A stretch of DNA of 64,000 bases from an uncultured Bacteroides sp. (GTDB taxonomy: Bacteria > Bacteroidota > Bacteroidia > Bacteroidales > Bacteroidaceae): NCBI GenBank assembly GCA_959606905.1, contig CAUHML010000010.1:17513-81512 (forward strand), read 5' to 3'. Below are positions 1-8,371 of this stretch, in pieces (the first letter of the stretch is position 1; each line of letters opens with the position of its first letter). The position numbers and the translations under genes are program-made. The notes under the pieces were generated by a model. The model had not been told where the DNA came from and searched no databases. It saw only the letters and a list, made by a program, of their open reading frames with translations.

Positions 1-1671
1 CCCCATCAAATAAGCCGAAATCCAATTGTCCGAATTGGCCAATCCCCATTTCAAAGTTACCATTTCACCATAACGTTTTTTATTAGCGTTACGCGGCGAC
101 CACGGTTCTCCTGTTTCCGTAATCAATGTCTGCTCTACATGACGTACCTGATCACAAGGAGAAAAATTATTTTCCATGGCAAGCGTATACAAATATGGTT
201 TGATAGTAGAACCGACCTGACGGCGACCTACCATTGCCATATCATATTGGAAATATACATAATTCGGTCCGCCCACATAAGCCTTCACGTGCCCGTTCAA
301 CGGATCCATTGACATAAATCCGGTTCGCAGGAAAGACTTATAATAACGGATTGAATCCATGGGTGTCATAATCGTATCCTTAGCTCCCGTCCAAGAAAAC
401 ACAGTCATTTCTTGCGGTGTATCAAAAGCCTTTCTGATTTCCTGCTCAGACGCTCCCGCTTCATTCATCAAACGATAACGGTCAGTTTGCTTCATTGCTT
501 TTGTCAGCAATTCCTCTACAAGTTTTGCCGATATAGACCTCGCATACGGAGCATTCTTACTTCCCACTTTTTCTTTAAAGAATAATGGTTGCAAAAAGCT
601 CAGATGTTCTTCTACCGCTTCTTCTGCATATTGTTGCATGTGCGAGTTAAGAGTTGTGTAGATTTTCAGTCCGTCAGTGTAGACATTATAATTTGTCCCG
701 TCCTTCTTTTTATTCTTTGCACACCAACCGTATAGCGGATTTGTTTCCCAAGCAAGAGAATCCTCGTAGTATTTTTGCATCTGCCAGCCCCGATAGGTAC
801 TTTTGACAGGTTTCGGTGCCGTCATTACTCCACGAAGATATTCACGGAAATAAGTTGCCATTCCTTCCTTGTGGTCAACACGATTATAAGTCAATTTCAA
901 CGGGAGAGCTTTCAGGGAATCGCATTCTGCCTCAGTGATATAACCAGCCTTGCGCATTTGCTCAAGCACCACATTCCGGCGACCACGAGAACGCTCATTA
1001 AAGCGAACAGGGTTATAGAGTGACGGATTCTTACACATACCTACCAAAGTAGCAGCCTGTTCAACTTTCAGTTCCTTCGGTTCACATCCGAAATACGTGT
1101 GTGCAGCAGTTTTAATCCCCACAGCATTATTCAAGAAGTCGAACTTATTCAGATACATACTTAGGATTTCCTCTTTAGTATAATAACGTTCCAGTTTCAC
1201 GGCAATCACCCATTCAATCGGCTTTTGGAAAAGGCGTTGAAGAGTATTACGTGCCACATTCTCAGTAAACAGCTGTTTTGCAAGCTGTTGAGACAAGGTA
1301 CTACCCCCACCCGCATTTTTTTGAAACATCAGACCTCGTTTCACAAATGCACGAAACAACGCTTTGGCGTCAATTCCGGAATGCTCTACGAAGCGCACAT
1401 CTTCCGTAGCGATTAAAGCATTGATAATATTAGGCGACAAATCCTTGTAGGCCGTATATACACGATTTTCTTTGCTGTACGACCAGGTTCCGAGCACCTT
1501 TCCGTCTTCAGAGAAAATTTCCGTTGCAAATTTATAATTTGGATTCTCCAGTTCCTCTACAGGGGGCATATAACCTATCCAACCTTTTGAAATAGAAACA
1601 AAGATAACAACGATAGCCAATACCACGACTGCCAATAAAATCCAAAGAGCTTTTATTATTTTTCGAATCAT
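1..1671 (-). CDS. Penicillin-binding protein 1A (bifunctional transglycosylase/transpeptidase), C-terminus cut by window edge
   Basis: This class A PBP polymerises and cross-links peptidoglycan at the outer face of the inner membrane. The gene starts at ATG 1671 and runs off the left edge, so about 557 residues are visible. A single N-terminal membrane anchor spans residues 8-28. The GT51 domain has the catalytic-type Glu in IATEDVRF (E90) and the GGSTLSQQL motif. The transpeptidase domain has the nucleophile motif VGSTIKP (Ser488) and SDN (Ser547); the KTG motif would lie beyond the window. A TACCTTTG -7 box lies upstream at 1709-1716, without a clear -33 partner. The identification is firm; the choice between mrcA and ponA naming is not. 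Confidence 0.95.
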   Translation of the reverse strand, partial: MIRKIIKALWILLAVVVLAIVVIFVSISKGWIGYMPPVEELENPNYKFATEIFSEDGKVLGTWSYSKENRVYTAYKDLSPNIINALIATEDVRFVEHSGIDAKALFRAFVKRGLMFQKNAGGGSTLSQQLAKQLFTENVARNTLQRLFQKPIEWVIAVKLERYYTKEEILSMYLNKFDFLNNAVGIKTAAHTYFGCEPKELKVEQAATLVGMCKNPSLYNPVRFNERSRGRRNVVLEQMRKAGYITEAECDSLKALPLKLTYNRVDHKEGMATYFREYLRGVMTAPKPVKSTYRGWQMQKYYEDSLAWETNPLYGWCAKNKKKDGTNYNVYTDGLKIYTTLNSHMQQYAEEAVEEHLSFLQPLFFKEKVGSKNAPYARSISAKLVEELLTKAMKQTDRYRLMNEAGASEQEIRKAFDTPQEMTVFSWTGAKDTIMTPMDSIRYYKSFLRTGFMSMDPLNGHVKAYVGGPNYVYFQYDMAMVGRRQVGSTIKPYLYTLAMENNFSPCDQVRHVEQTLITETGEPWSPRNANKKRYGEMVTLKWGLANSDNWISAYLMG

Positions 1672-1821
1672 GTTTATTCTTACTTAAAAAGATGCTTAAA
1701 TTAAGATGCAAAGGTAGATAAAATCCGGAACGCAACCAACGAGTTTGATTATTATTTCAGTTTTGTTAAAATATGGGGTGACACTCTTTCAGTAGCCTGG
1801 AACAAAAAGAAAGAACATTTG

Positions 1822-1854
1822 TTTGGGAAATATAGAGTAAAGAGCGTATCTTTG
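1822..1854 (+). promoter_or_regulatory. Bacteroides promoter of the AAA-ATPase/nuclease gene
   Basis: A TTTG -33 box (1822-1825), a 21-base spacer and a TATCTTTG -7 box (1847-1854) match the Bacteroides primary sigma factor consensus exactly. The predicted start lies near 1861, about 33 bases before the ATG at 1894. Confidence 0.8.
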
Positions 1855-1893
1855 TCTATACTTTCAAAGTGTACTCATAAAAAGGCATAAATT

Positions 1894-3645
1894 ATGGAAT
1901 ATGTATCATCAGACAGGAAGTTGTTACCTTATGGTATGATGAACTTCGAGGACATCCGCCTGGACAATTATTATTATGTAGATAAAACCTCTTTCATCCC
2001 CTTGATAGAACAATCAGACCGTTTTTTCTTCTTTATCCGCCCACGTCGATTTGGAAAAAGCCTGACTTTGAATATGCTGCAACATTATTATGATGTACGT
2101 ACCAAGGACAAGTTTGACAGCCTGTTTGGTGATCTCTATATCGGGAAACATCCTACTAAAGATCGTAATAGCTACTTAGTAATAAAACTAAATTTCTCGG
2201 GAATTACCGGAGAATTACATAACTATCGTAAGAGCTTGGACGAACATTGCAGAATTGTATTCGACTATTTTTGCGATGTCTATGCCGACTATCTACCTGA
2301 GGGAATCAAGGAAAAAATGGCCGAAAAAGATGGAGCAGTCAGCCAGTTTGAATATCTGTTTACAGAATGTGCACGCGTCAATCAGAAGATTTATCTTTTC
2401 ATCGATGAATACGATCACTTCACCAATACAATACTTTCTGATGTTGACAGTTTAAACCGCTACACTGACGAGACACACAAAGAAGGTTATCTGCGTGCCT
2501 TCTTCAACAAAATAAAATCCGGAACAGATTCCAGCATCAAACGCTGTTTTATCACTGGTGTCAGCCCCGTAACAATGGATGACTTGACCAGTGGCTTCAA
2601 TATTGGCACCAACTACTCCCTCTCGCCAAGATTCAACGAAATGATGGGGTTCACCGAAGACGAAGTTCGCAAAATGTTGACTTATTATTCTACCACAAGT
2701 CATTTTAGCCACACCGTTGATGAATTAATAGAGCTTATGAAACCATGGTATGACAACTACTGTTTTGCACAGGAATCCTATGGTCGAACCACCATGTACA
2801 ATTCCAATATGGTGCTTTATTTCGTCAAAAATTATATCGAATATAACGGTGAGACACCAAAAGACATGATAGAAGATAACATACGCATTGACTACGAAAA
2901 ATTGCGTATGCTCATTCGCAAGGACAAAGAGTTCGCCCATGATGCTTCCATTATACAAACCTTAGTTAGTCAGGGATATATCACAGGAGAACTGAAGAAA
3001 GGTTTTCCGGCGGCCAGTATTATTGACCCCGACAATTTCGTGAGCCTGCTTTATTATTTCGGTATGCTCACTATCAGTGGCACGCATGAAGGAAAGTGTA
3101 AACTCACCATCCCCAATCAGGTGGTCCGCGAACAACTGTACACCTATCTGTTGAACACCTACAATGATGCCAACCTAAGTTTCAGTAGCTATGAGAAGAA
3201 CGAATTATCCAGTGCCCTCGCTTATCGCGGTACATGGAAGACTTATTTTGATTACATAGCCGATTGTCTGAAACGCTATGCCTCCCAACGTGACAAACAG
3301 AAAGGCGAATCTTTTGTGCACGGTTTTACATTGGCTATGACAGCCCAAAACCGGTTCTACCGTCCCATTTCAGAAGCCGATACACAGGAAGGATATGCAG
3401 ACATCTTCTTATCTCCGTTGCTGGACATTTATCCCGACATGAAGCATAGTTATGTCATTGAGTTGAAGTATGCCAAATACAAAGATCCCGAAAACCGTGT
3501 GGAAGAATTGCGACTGGAAGGCATTGCGCAAACAAACCGCTATGCTGATACCGATACGGTAAAGAATGCCATTGGTACTACGCAATTACATAAAATTGTA
3601 GTAGTATATAAAGGAATGGAAATGAGGGTATGCGAAGAAGTGTAA
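1894..3645 (+). CDS. AAA-ATPase-like / PD-(D/E)XK nuclease family protein
   Basis: This 583-residue protein belongs to the multi-copy Bacteroidetes family with an N-terminal AAA-ATPase-like domain and a C-terminal PD-(D/E)XK-type domain. The start LPYGMMNFEDIR and YVDKTSFI are typical of the family. The P-loop reads RPRRFGKSLT (about 49-58) and the Walker B LFIDEYDHF (about 168-176). Near the C-terminus an Asp (YADIFLSP) and the ExK motif VIELKYAK form a plausible nuclease site. The gene is alone, with its own promoter and a shared terminator. The cellular role of the family is unknown; links to mobile DNA or phage defence are only inference. Confidence 0.85.
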   Translation: MEYVSSDRKLLPYGMMNFEDIRLDNYYYVDKTSFIPLIEQSDRFFFFIRPRRFGKSLTLNMLQHYYDVRTKDKFDSLFGDLYIGKHPTKDRNSYLVIKLNFSGITGELHNYRKSLDEHCRIVFDYFCDVYADYLPEGIKEKMAEKDGAVSQFEYLFTECARVNQKIYLFIDEYDHFTNTILSDVDSLNRYTDETHKEGYLRAFFNKIKSGTDSSIKRCFITGVSPVTMDDLTSGFNIGTNYSLSPRFNEMMGFTEDEVRKMLTYYSTTSHFSHTVDELIELMKPWYDNYCFAQESYGRTTMYNSNMVLYFVKNYIEYNGETPKDMIEDNIRIDYEKLRMLIRKDKEFAHDASIIQTLVSQGYITGELKKGFPAASIIDPDNFVSLLYYFGMLTISGTHEGKCKLTIPNQVVREQLYTYLLNTYNDANLSFSSYEKNELSSALAYRGTWKTYFDYIADCLKRYASQRDKQKGESFVHGFTLAMTAQNRFYRPISEADTQEGYADIFLSPLLDIYPDMKHSYVIELKYAKYKDPENRVEELRLEGIAQTNRYADTDTVKNAIGTTQLHKIVVVYKGMEMRVCEEV

Positions 3646-3668
3646 TCGTACATATCTAAAACGCAAAA

Positions 3669-3690
3669 CAGGCGGGATTTTTCCCGCCTG
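3669..3690. terminator. Convergent hairpin terminator
   Basis: CAGGCGGG and CCCGCCTG form an 8-bp GC-rich stem around a 6-base loop. Read leftwards it is followed by TTTTGCG, so it best terminates the HU/smalltalk transcript. It also lies just after the rightward ATPase gene and can serve both strands. Confidence 0.75.
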
Positions 3691-3725
3691 TCATTCATAC
3701 CTAATTATATCTTCTAAGATACCAA

Positions 3726-3818
3726 TTACATTGTTGCCGCCTGTACACCGATCACTCCGGCAATTGCACCGGCAACAGCAATAATCACTTTCAAAATCAT
3801 GCTCCAAGTTTTTTTCAT
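3726..3818 (-). CDS. Smalltalk-type micropeptide (30 aa)
   Basis: A 30-codon reading frame starts at ATG 3818 (MKKTWSMILKVIIAV) and ends at TAA 3726-3728. The peptide has a short basic start, then one hydrophobic Ala/Gly/Ile/Val-rich segment (AVAGAIAGVIGV), so it may sit in the membrane. This matches the 'smalltalk' family, which is found next to HU-like genes in Bacteroides. Here it lies 65 bases downstream of the HU-like gene, on the same strand and before a shared terminator. Its function is unknown. Confidence 0.75.
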   Translation of the reverse strand: MKKTWSMILKVIIAVAGAIAGVIGVQAATM

Positions 3819-3883
3819 AGATTTTCTACTTTCCAAATTAAACATTTATAAAATACTATCAACTGTCAATTAGCAGACATCAA

Positions 3884-4396
3884 TTAAACAGACGGATCAG
3901 GTGTTACTCCACCTCCTCCTTCTCCACCACCTTCACCCGGATTTTCCGGGTCTTCGGGAGATACGACCACGCCGTTCTTCTTCAGATATTCATCCAGACT
4001 GATCAGGTCCAGCTTTTCATCTTCACGGGTCGCAGATTTTGTGATGCGCAACTCTTTATTTGCCTGAAAGAAAATACGGACACTCTCCACACTCTTGGCT
4101 GTAATATCCTTTGCCAGATCTGCACCTTTCGAACGGGCAGCCAACATAAATACACCCAGGCCTTCGATATTCACCGACTTACCTTCCAGCAACTGTTCCT
4201 TCATCTTATCCACGAAGTTCTGAATCACACTCTTGATATCACCGACAGAAAGCGAAGAACGATCCCTCATTTTCTCTGCAAGATATTTCAAACTGACAGA
4301 CTGTCCCAAGGTAATCAGATGCGGATAAAATCTCTTAGGAGAATTGGGAACACGCGGATCCGTTGGCCGCGTAATGACTTTGTAAATTACACTCAT
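3884..4396 (-). CDS. HU-like DNA-binding protein
   Basis: This 170-residue protein belongs to the HU-related HU-HIG group common in Bacteroides. Residues about 1-125 fit the fold: MSVIYKVI start, helical segment, and a beta arm region around NIEGLGVFMLAARS. The C-terminus is a low-complexity tail (PEDPENPGEGGGEGGGG) that is not part of the fold. It probably bends or coats DNA in the cytoplasm. It is co-directional with the smalltalk peptide downstream. HU-like genes of this kind often sit at the edge of capsule loci, but a direct role in capsule expression is not shown. Confidence 0.85.
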   Translation of the reverse strand: MSVIYKVITRPTDPRVPNSPKRFYPHLITLGQSVSLKYLAEKMRDRSSLSVGDIKSVIQNFVDKMKEQLLEGKSVNIEGLGVFMLAARSKGADLAKDITAKSVESVRIFFQANKELRITKSATREDEKLDLISLDEYLKKNGVVVSPEDPENPGEGGGEGGGGVTPDPSV

Positions 4397-4488
4397 ACTA
4401 CGTTTTTTTAAGATTCAAATTCAAGTTATTTTATTCACATTTCGTTGATCAACGATGCAAAGGTGCAGTTTTTATTTCGTATAGAAAA

Positions 4489-4515
4489 GGAAAAAGCCCC
4501 TGTCGGAGCTCTTTT
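4489..4515 (-). terminator. Terminator of the capsule operon
   Basis: Read leftwards, GCTCC, loop GACA, GGGGC forms a 5-bp stem with one G-T pair, followed by TTTTT. It lies about 210 bases after the stop codon of the last CPS gene and before the HU gene. Confidence 0.6.
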
Positions 4516-4591
4516 TATTTAGGATAGATTATAAACCGCTATTAATCAATAAAATATATCAACGATCTTCCCAGACAGTTGATATACAAAG

Positions 4592-4710
4592 GAAATTCAT
4601 ACTGGCATTTACGCCAACATGAGGGCATCGGTCAAGTATGTACCGCTGTACTTTCCCCAACCGATAAGATGTAGGGATTCATGTATATAGCATGAATTAG
4701 GGGCCTACAT
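4592..4710 (-). other. Cluster of stem-loops after the last CPS gene
   Basis: The gap 4397-4721 has no credible gene. It holds three hairpins in a row: GGC/GCC around 4592-4603; TCGGT (4629-4633) pairing with ACCGA (4659-4663), with AAGTA/TACTT inside; and ATGTAGG (4669-4675) pairing with CCTACAT (4704-4710), with ATTCATG/CATGAAT inside. They lie between the aminotransferase stop and the terminator, so they would form the 3' end of the capsule mRNA. They could protect the transcript, be processed, or be a remnant of another element. Confidence 0.4.
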
Positions 4711-4721
4711 ATTTCATAAAT

Positions 4722-6074
4722 CTAATAGGATATATTCACGATTGCCTCCTTAATACAGTCAACGATATAGCGAACATCATCATCTGATACATAAGGACCA
4801 GCAGGGAGACACATACCTACCTTGAAGAGATCTTCCTCGACTCCATTTGTGTAGACAGGTGCATCAGCATATGCAGGCTGTTTATGCATTGGCTTCCAAA
4901 CTGGACGACACTCAACCTTCTTGCTGAGCATGAACACACGCATAGCCTCCACATTATCATTTGGCTGACAATCGGTAGTAGGAGACTCAACAGCATGAAT
5001 AACACCTGCAGCACCACCAACAGCAGTCTTGATGACCTCCTTGTAAGCATTCTCCTGGCCTACGACCTTCACCTCCGGATCAAGCACCATGGTACAAAGC
5101 CAGTAGTTAGAATCATACTTTGGATAATTTGGTTGCTTATTGATGCGAATACCAGGAATGTCCTTCATCAAATCCTCATACAGAGCCTGAACGTGCTTAT
5201 GGTGAGCAATGTGCTGATCGAGTACCGTCATTTGACCACGACCAATACCCGCGCATACATTTGACATACGATAGTTGAAACCGATAGCTGTATGCTGATA
5301 GTAAGGATATGCATCACGAGCCTGAGTAGCGTACCACATGATTGTGTTTGCATCCTCAGCATTACGACAAATCAAAGCACCACCACCTGAAGTAGTAATC
5401 ATCTTGTTACCATTGAATGAGAGTACACCAAACTTACCGAAAGTACCAAGGATCTGACCGTTGAAACGAGATCCCATACCCTCAGCAGCATCTTCGATAA
5501 CAGGAATATCATACTTATTTGCAATCTCCATAATGCGATCAATCTGATATGGCATACCATAGAGCGCTACTGGGATGATTGCCTTTGGATATTTACCCGT
5601 CTTCTCCTTGCGATCGAGAATAGCCTTCTCAAGTAATTCAGGATCCATATTCCATGTATCCTTCTCAGATCCAATGAATACTGGTTTAGCACCAAGATAT
5701 GTAATCGGGTGAGAAGAAGCACAGAAAGTAAAGCTCTGTACACATACTTCATCTCCAGCCTTTACTCCTGCAGCAATAAGCGCAAGGTGTACTGCAGCTG
5801 TACCTGCACTAAGACATACTACTGTTGTATCCTTTAATTCTGGATTCAAATGCCATGCGGAAGGAGTAGCCTCAGGCCAACGAGAATCTGCATAAACAGA
5901 ACTCTCTGCATTGCTAGTAACGAACTTGCACAAGTCCTTCTCAAATGCATTCACATTAGGGCCCATTGGAACAACCCAATTGGTATCGAATGCTTCCTGT
6001 ACATACTTTTGTTCCCAACCTTCTTCTGACATATGTGCCAGACAAAGGTAAATGGTCTTTCTTTCTTCAGACAT
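4722..6074 (-). CDS. DegT/DnrJ/EryC1/StrS-family sugar aminotransferase
   Basis: This PLP enzyme transfers an amino group to C4 (or C3) of a keto-sugar nucleotide. It has 450 residues, somewhat longer than the usual 370-410. The substrate/PLP loop LSAGTAAVHLAL (about 89-100), the conserved EDAAEGMG (194-201) and the Schiff-base lysine in FNGNKMITTSGGG (K224) are present. It is the last CPS gene, next to the initiating sugar transferase. With the CapD-like dehydratase of this operon it probably makes a UDP-4-amino-trideoxyhexose, as WcfR does in B. fragilis PSA. That pairing is inference; the enzyme class is clear. Confidence 0.9.
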   Translation of the reverse strand: MSEERKTIYLCLAHMSEEGWEQKYVQEAFDTNWVVPMGPNVNAFEKDLCKFVTSNAESSVYADSRWPEATPSAWHLNPELKDTTVVCLSAGTAAVHLALIAAGVKAGDEVCVQSFTFCASSHPITYLGAKPVFIGSEKDTWNMDPELLEKAILDRKEKTGKYPKAIIPVALYGMPYQIDRIMEIANKYDIPVIEDAAEGMGSRFNGQILGTFGKFGVLSFNGNKMITTSGGGALICRNAEDANTIMWYATQARDAYPYYQHTAIGFNYRMSNVCAGIGRGQMTVLDQHIAHHKHVQALYEDLMKDIPGIRINKQPNYPKYDSNYWLCTMVLDPEVKVVGQENAYKEVIKTAVGGAAGVIHAVESPTTDCQPNDNVEAMRVFMLSKKVECRPVWKPMHKQPAYADAPVYTNGVEEDLFKVGMCLPAGPYVSDDDVRYIVDCIKEAIVNISY

Positions 6075-6109
6075 AATATCTTTATATTTAATATCCTAAA
6101 TAATCAATG

Positions 6110-6763
6110 TTAAATCTTCTCGCCCGCATACATCATGTTCTTTCCCAATACTGTACAAAGGATCATCTGTATGTCTTTGATGAATGAATAATGATGATAA
6201 TAATAGCAGTTCAAACGAACTTTGTCCTTATACAGTACATTATCATTGTATTCAATAGCAATTTCCTGAGCTTCTCGCTCATCACCCTCTGCTTGCTTCT
6301 TGGCTACATAATCCGAGATCATCTCATCCTCAAGACGATACTTCAAAGTAGCAGGACCAGTAATCCCTGGACGGAGTTTCAACACATCTCGATCACCACC
6401 TTCTAACTTATCAGCATATCCAGGTACGTCTGGACGAGGGCCAACGAAACTCATGTTTCCGATAAGTACATCCCAAAGACCAGGCAGCTCATCAAGCTTA
6501 TAGTGGCGAAGAGTTGCGCCAAAAGGAGTGATACGACTGTCACCTGCAACAGATACAGCAGAACCATTATGTTTAACGGTCATACTCCTAAACTTATGAC
6601 AATCAAACAATTTACCACCTTTACCCACTCGTTTCTGCACAAAGAATGCAGGTCCACCTGGCATCTTTACTTTCACCATAATTGCCACAACCAGCAATAC
6701 TGGCCAAAGAAAGAGTAATCCTATCAATGCGACCACACGGTCAAACATATATTTAATAATCAT
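6110..6763 (-). CDS. Initiating sugar transferase (polyprenyl-phosphate phosphoglycosyl transferase)
   Basis: This 217-residue monotopic PGT loads the first sugar-1-phosphate onto undecaprenyl phosphate at the inner membrane. It has one N-terminal hydrophobic segment (about 8-30), KFRSMTV, the catalytic-type Asp-Glu pair in LDELPGLWDVLIG, and MSFVGPRPDVPGY. The start is ATG 6763, one base after the stop codon of the decayed aminotransferase; a TTG at 6793 is in frame but lies inside that remnant. It is small, like PglC and WcfS, and lacks the polytopic N-terminus of WbaP. The substrate is probably the amino sugar made with the downstream DegT protein. Confidence 0.92.
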   Translation of the reverse strand: MIIKYMFDRVVALIGLLFLWPVLLVVAIMVKVKMPGGPAFFVQKRVGKGGKLFDCHKFRSMTVKHNGSAVSVAGDSRITPFGATLRHYKLDELPGLWDVLIGNMSFVGPRPDVPGYADKLEGGDRDVLKLRPGITGPATLKYRLEDEMISDYVAKKQAEGDEREAQEIAIEYNDNVLYKDKVRLNCYYYHHYSFIKDIQMILCTVLGKNMMYAGEKI

Positions 6764-6764
6764 G

Positions 6765-7055
6765 TTACTTATTCTTACTATTATATTCCTCAAGCGCCTT
6801 CTCCAAGATGAAAAGTGCTCTCTTCAAATCATGCTTATTCAGCACGATATCCCTGTGAAGGACTATACTCTAATGTCGTACGATCAATCTCCTTTAGGCA
6901 ATCTAAAGCCTTTTAGGTGTAGGTAGATCCGGTTGACCGATATTCAATCGGTAAATCTTTACACCCTTGCTCTCAGCTTCATAAGCCAATGGAGCAAGCT
7001 TCCGAATTGGAGATTGAGGTATCTCAATATCTCGCTGTGATATTTGAAGATCCAC
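6765..7055 (-). pseudogene. Remnant of a class I/II (AspC-like) aminotransferase
   Basis: Three reading frames carry pieces of one PLP aminotransferase. From about 7055 there are PQSPIRKLAPLAYEAESKG and YRLNIGQPDLPTPKR, then, in another frame, CLKEIDRTTLEYSPSQGYR. The sequence then jumps directly to a C-terminal piece (LNKHDLKRALFILEKALEEY) ending at TAA 6765-6767. So the first 75 or so codons are joined to the last 26, with frameshifts, and the catalytic core is missing. Its stop codon is one base from the start of the intact sugar transferase, which shows it was once a CPS gene. Confidence 0.75.
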
Positions 7056-7077
7056 TTTTGATTATCTTATCATAAGT

Positions 7078-7517
7078 TTATATAAAACGAGGAGCTTTCA
7101 GATGATCTATAACAGAATGCCAAATGACATCTCTCCAAAAATTATCAGGCATTAATCCGCAGTCAAACATCCATTTTGATGCAAACAATCGCTTTGTCTT
7201 TGCTTGCCACAGATTGGAGGTATACCTCAAGGATGCGAGCTGACTTGAAAATTAATCCTAAAAAAAGATTTATGATGCTCGATTGTAATTCCATCATATT
7301 TAAAAACATCATGTTTATCATCATATTCTATCTCAATCCCCTTCTTTCTAATGAAAGTATTTACCTTATCATGATCCCCGAAACTAAATATATCTATATC
7401 CCCGAAACTTCTATCCTCAGCAATTGGATAATAAGAAGACAAAGGCTCTGTATTAATCTCTTTATCCCAAGCTTGAACAAGTTGAAATAGAAGATTATAT
7501 GACAACGGGATATTCAT
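7078..7517 (-). pseudogene. Remnant of a family-5-type nucleotidyltransferase
   Basis: From ATG 7517, five bases after the upstream GT2 stop, about 97 codons are open. They include MNIPLSYNLLFQLVQAW and the nucleotidyltransferase-like motif FGDIDIFSFGDHDKV. After the stop near 7227, another frame continues with QAKTKRLFASKWMFDC and MPDNFWRDVIWHSVIDHL, ending at TAA 7078. The protein is far shorter than expected for the family (over 300 residues), so there is an internal deletion and a frameshift. The family assignment rests on GDIDIF and the genomic setting and is moderate. Confidence 0.55.
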
Positions 7518-7521
7518 ATAA

Positions 7522-8343
7522 TTATCTGAATACCTTATAAGCAATTTTCTTTACCCAAGGTGGACTTACAAGCATACAGAACATCAAGAAACCAAATACA
7601 TTGGCACCCATTCCATATCCCAAAGTTTTATTGATCATCAAACGATCGTTAAACTGTTTTTTAGCAAAAGCCCAACCATTACGTCTTTTCTTGAATAACG
7701 AATCGGTGAAGCGGAATTGTAATACAACATCCTTTAGGTTAGCATGTCGCGTACCTGCCTTCATGCCATCCACCCACAACATCGTATCCTGGTTTTGTCG
7801 GTATTCAGGACGATATTTACATTCAGCCTTTTCAAAAAATCTCTTTCTAAAAGTAACTGCAGGATGAGCATGAGGATTTCTTCGAGCAAAAAACTTATAA
7901 CACCCATCATGAGTCTCTGGATATGTAATCGTCTTTTCTCTGCTTTCGCTATTTTCATCTATCTCCTCAATGGCTCCACCCACCACATCAATATCCTGAT
8001 GTGATTCAAGATAAGCCACCTGCTTCTCTATTCTTTCTAGCATTGATATATCATCCGCATCCATACGGGCGATTATATTATAATCAGCCTTGAAGCAAAC
8101 ATCCAGCAGATCATTCAATACGATTGCCAATCCTCTATTTTCAGGGAACCAACATACCGTTACCTTATCATTCTGCTCATATTCCTTGAGGCACTTCTCA
8201 AGATCCTCACCAACAGGGCCATCCACTCCAACATAGAGATGGATATTCTTATATGTTTGATTCAGTATACTATCAAACGAAAGATGAATATAAGGAACCT
8301 TATCATTTTTGTATACTGGTAATGTTACTGCAACTTTCTGCAT
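7522..8343 (-). CDS. Family 2 glycosyltransferase
   Basis: This 273-residue GT-A enzyme adds one sugar to the lipid-linked repeat unit on the cytoplasmic side of the inner membrane. The start VAVTLPVYKNDKV, the FDSILNQTYKNI helix and the metal-binding RMDADDIS motif (about 94-101) are typical of GT2. A hydrophobic C-terminal stretch (FGFLMFCMLV) may attach it to the membrane. The acceptor and donor cannot be told from the sequence. It lies between the ATP-grasp gene and the nucleotidyltransferase remnant. Confidence 0.9.
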   Translation of the reverse strand: MQKVAVTLPVYKNDKVPYIHLSFDSILNQTYKNIHLYVGVDGPVGEDLEKCLKEYEQNDKVTVCWFPENRGLAIVLNDLLDVCFKADYNIIARMDADDISMLERIEKQVAYLESHQDIDVVGGAIEEIDENSESREKTITYPETHDGCYKFFARRNPHAHPAVTFRKRFFEKAECKYRPEYRQNQDTMLWVDGMKAGTRHANLKDVVLQFRFTDSLFKKRRNGWAFAKKQFNDRLMINKTLGYGMGANVFGFLMFCMLVSPPWVKKIAYKVFR

Positions 8344-8371
8344 TACATTAAATAATTATCAGGATAAGTTG

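Noticed and set aside
6764..6793. Upstream TTG start for the sugar transferase
   Set aside because: It lies inside the C-terminal codons of the decayed aminotransferase; ATG 6763 directly after that stop is a better start.
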